Positions 62,863 to 64,000 of a stretch of 64,000 nt of DNA are shown one piece after another. The DNA is from Pseudomonas sp. CFBP 13711. Its GTDB lineage: Bacteria; Pseudomonadota; Gammaproteobacteria; Pseudomonadales; Pseudomonadaceae. The position numbers were made by a program, and so were the translations under genes. The notes under the pieces were generated by a model that did no database searches, had not been told where the DNA came from, and saw nothing but the letters and a program-made list of their open reading frames with translations. Position 1 is the stretch's first letter; every line of letters starts with the position of its first letter. The stretch lies in the NCBI RefSeq assembly GCF_014842265.1, contig NZ_JACYVI010000003.1, positions 1 to 64,000 of the forward strand. Reading direction: 5' to 3'.

Positions 62863-64000
62863 TCAGAGACTCGCCAGACGCATCAGCGCACCGGCATCGG
62901 TTGAATGTTCCAGTTTCCACAACGCGTCGATCAACGGTTGCGGCTCGCACCCCGAACGGCCATAGGCGGTGAGATCGCGCAGTTTGTTTTCGAGAAAATG
63001 GTCACTGAGCGGCGCATCGAGGCTGCCGAGGGAAACGTCGAGGTTTCGGGTGAGGACCGAGCCTGAGTGGAAGACGATGCGCACCTGTGCCGACTCCACC
63101 GGGTAATCGGCGTCATCCACGAACTGCAACCGCCCGTAAAGCGCGCGCACCCGTTGATCGCTGACCGCTGCGTCGCTGAATTCGGCCAGCCCCGCCCTGC
63201 CCGTCGCCAGGCTGACGGCCACGGCATGTTGCGCGCTGACCTGGGATTCGCGGCCAAGGCGTATGTCGGGCCGGTCCGTGCGTTGGCGCAATAAAGGATG
63301 CCCCGTGAGTTCGATGCGCTGAATGTCCTCGAGCGCCCAGCTGCGATCCCGCCCCAATTCGAGACAAGCCTGAATCACCGGGTTGAGCACCACGCCACAT
63401 GGATAGGGCTTGTAGGTGTTGGCCGACAAGGCCCAGCGCTCGCCCAGCCCTGCGCTTATTTCGTCCAGCCGTGGCTGCTCGCCGAAGACGTTCAGAAACC
63501 CCCGCTCCCCCTCCAGCGGCTGGTCTGGCCCGGCGAACCCCTCTTTTGCCAGCAAGGCCGAGAGCAGGCCATTGCGCGCGGCGTTGCCGACGCCGATGCT
63601 CTTCGCGGCGCTGCCGAGGGTTTCCACCAGCCCGCTGGCCTGTGCGCTGGCATTGCCAAACGCCCACACCAGTTGCCGGGCATCAAGGCCCAGGACCTTG
63701 CCGACAGCGGCGGCCGCGCCGAAGACGCCGCAGGTCGCGGTGATGTGCCAACCACGCCGGTAATGTTCGGGGGAAATGGCCATGGCGATGCGGCACTCGA
63801 CGTCGACGCCCAGCACGAACGCCAGCAGCAGCTGCTCGCCGCTGATCACGCGGGTTTCCGCCAAAGCGAACAGCGCCGCAGCCACCGGCGCCGTGGGGTG
63901 CAGGATCGTTGGAATGTGCGTGTCGTCGTAGTCGAAGACGTTGGCGCTCATGGCGTTCAGCGACGCCGCGCTGAGCATGTCCATGACCTCAGCGCGGCCA
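62863..64000 (-). CDS. MmgE/PrpD family protein, partial
   Basis: At least 379 residues; the frame stays open to the right edge, so the N-terminus is outside the window. The MmgE/PrpD pattern is clear: NAMSANVFDYDDTH, HPTAPVAAALFALAE, GWHITATCGVFGAAAAVGKVLGLD, FGNASAQASGL and KPYPCGVVLNPVIQACLEL. Relatives dehydrate 2-methylcitrate or isomerise/decarboxylate tricarboxylates such as cis-aconitate. The ATG at 63984 is internal to the conserved region and is not the start. Confidence 0.88.
   Translation of the reverse strand, partial: GRAEVMDMLSAASLNAMSANVFDYDDTHIPTILHPTAPVAAALFALAETRVISGEQLLLAFVLGVDVECRIAMAISPEHYRRGWHITATCGVFGAAAAVGKVLGLDARQLVWAFGNASAQASGLVETLGSAAKSIGVGNAARNGLLSALLAKEGFAGPDQPLEGERGFLNVFGEQPRLDEISAGLGERWALSANTYKPYPCGVVLNPVIQACLELGRDRSWALEDIQRIELTGHPLLRQRTDRPDIRLGRESQVSAQHAVAVSLATGRAGLAEFSDAAVSDQRVRALYGRLQFVDDADYPVESAQVRIVFHSGSVLTRNLDVSLGSLDAPLSDHFLENKLRDLTAYGRSGCEPQPLIDALWKLEHSTDAGALMRLASL

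Overview
This is a high-GC chromosomal window with the gene content and codon style of a fluorescent Pseudomonas. The main pointers are an H2-type type VI secretion cluster, a tcuRABC locus, an AmiC/AmiR pair and alternating REP elements built on GGACCGGCTTTAGCCGGG. The species cannot be fixed from the sequence alone. No rRNA, tRNA, CRISPR array, prophage or transposase was seen.

Bases 359-22106 hold a complete T6SS core. Reading leftward from 20859 the order is tssA-tssB-tssC-tssE-tssF-tssG-tssH(clpV)-sfa-small lipoprotein-fha-tssJ-tssK-tssL-tssM-stp1-stk1; hcp (tssD) is divergent at 21539. This is the P. aeruginosa HSI-II gene order, including the sigma-54 activator and the phosphatase/kinase pair at the end. 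No vgrG, PAAR or effector gene is present. The hcp/tssA intergenic region carries a sigma-54-like promoter, a perfect 16-bp inverted repeat and five TGCGCA sites, a plausible target for the cluster's own activator.

Bases 22236-24880 are ordinary accessory genes: a small hypothetical, an EamA transporter, a GcvA-like LysR regulator and a DUF2314 gene that ends inside a REP element. Bases 24905-30012 are tcuR divergent from tcuABC (tricarballylate oxidation and uptake).

Bases 30119-38178 are one amide-utilisation operon: AmiC-like sensor, AmiR-like ANTAR antiterminator, two ABC permeases, a solute-binding protein, a formamidase/acetamidase and a fused double ABC ATPase. Its leader contains tandem hairpins and a strong terminator. 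The second hairpin has an ATCGAA hexaloop and shares its 3' strand with the terminator, as expected for an ANTAR antitermination switch controlling the operon that encodes it.

Bases 38195-45296 hold a cytochrome b561 gene divergent from a seven-gene operon: thermostable-hemolysin family protein, AMP-forming ligase, haem-oxygenase-like metalloenzyme, SDR, TPR protein, response regulator and histidine kinase. Two mirror-image CTTAA-type response-regulator boxes sit in the divergent promoter region. The product of this operon is not known to me, and it is the best candidate here for an undescribed biosynthetic system. An 8.6-kb cyclic beta-1,2-glucan synthase gene follows.

Bases 54134-64000 carry a Crp/Fnr regulator, a YoaK-like membrane protein, a three-gene envelope locus of unknown role, dmeR-dmeF (Ni/Co efflux, with an operator-like repeat inside the promoter), two small genes, and a leftward 3-hydroxyisobutyrate-dehydrogenase-like / MmgE-PrpD pair whose upstream end leaves the window.
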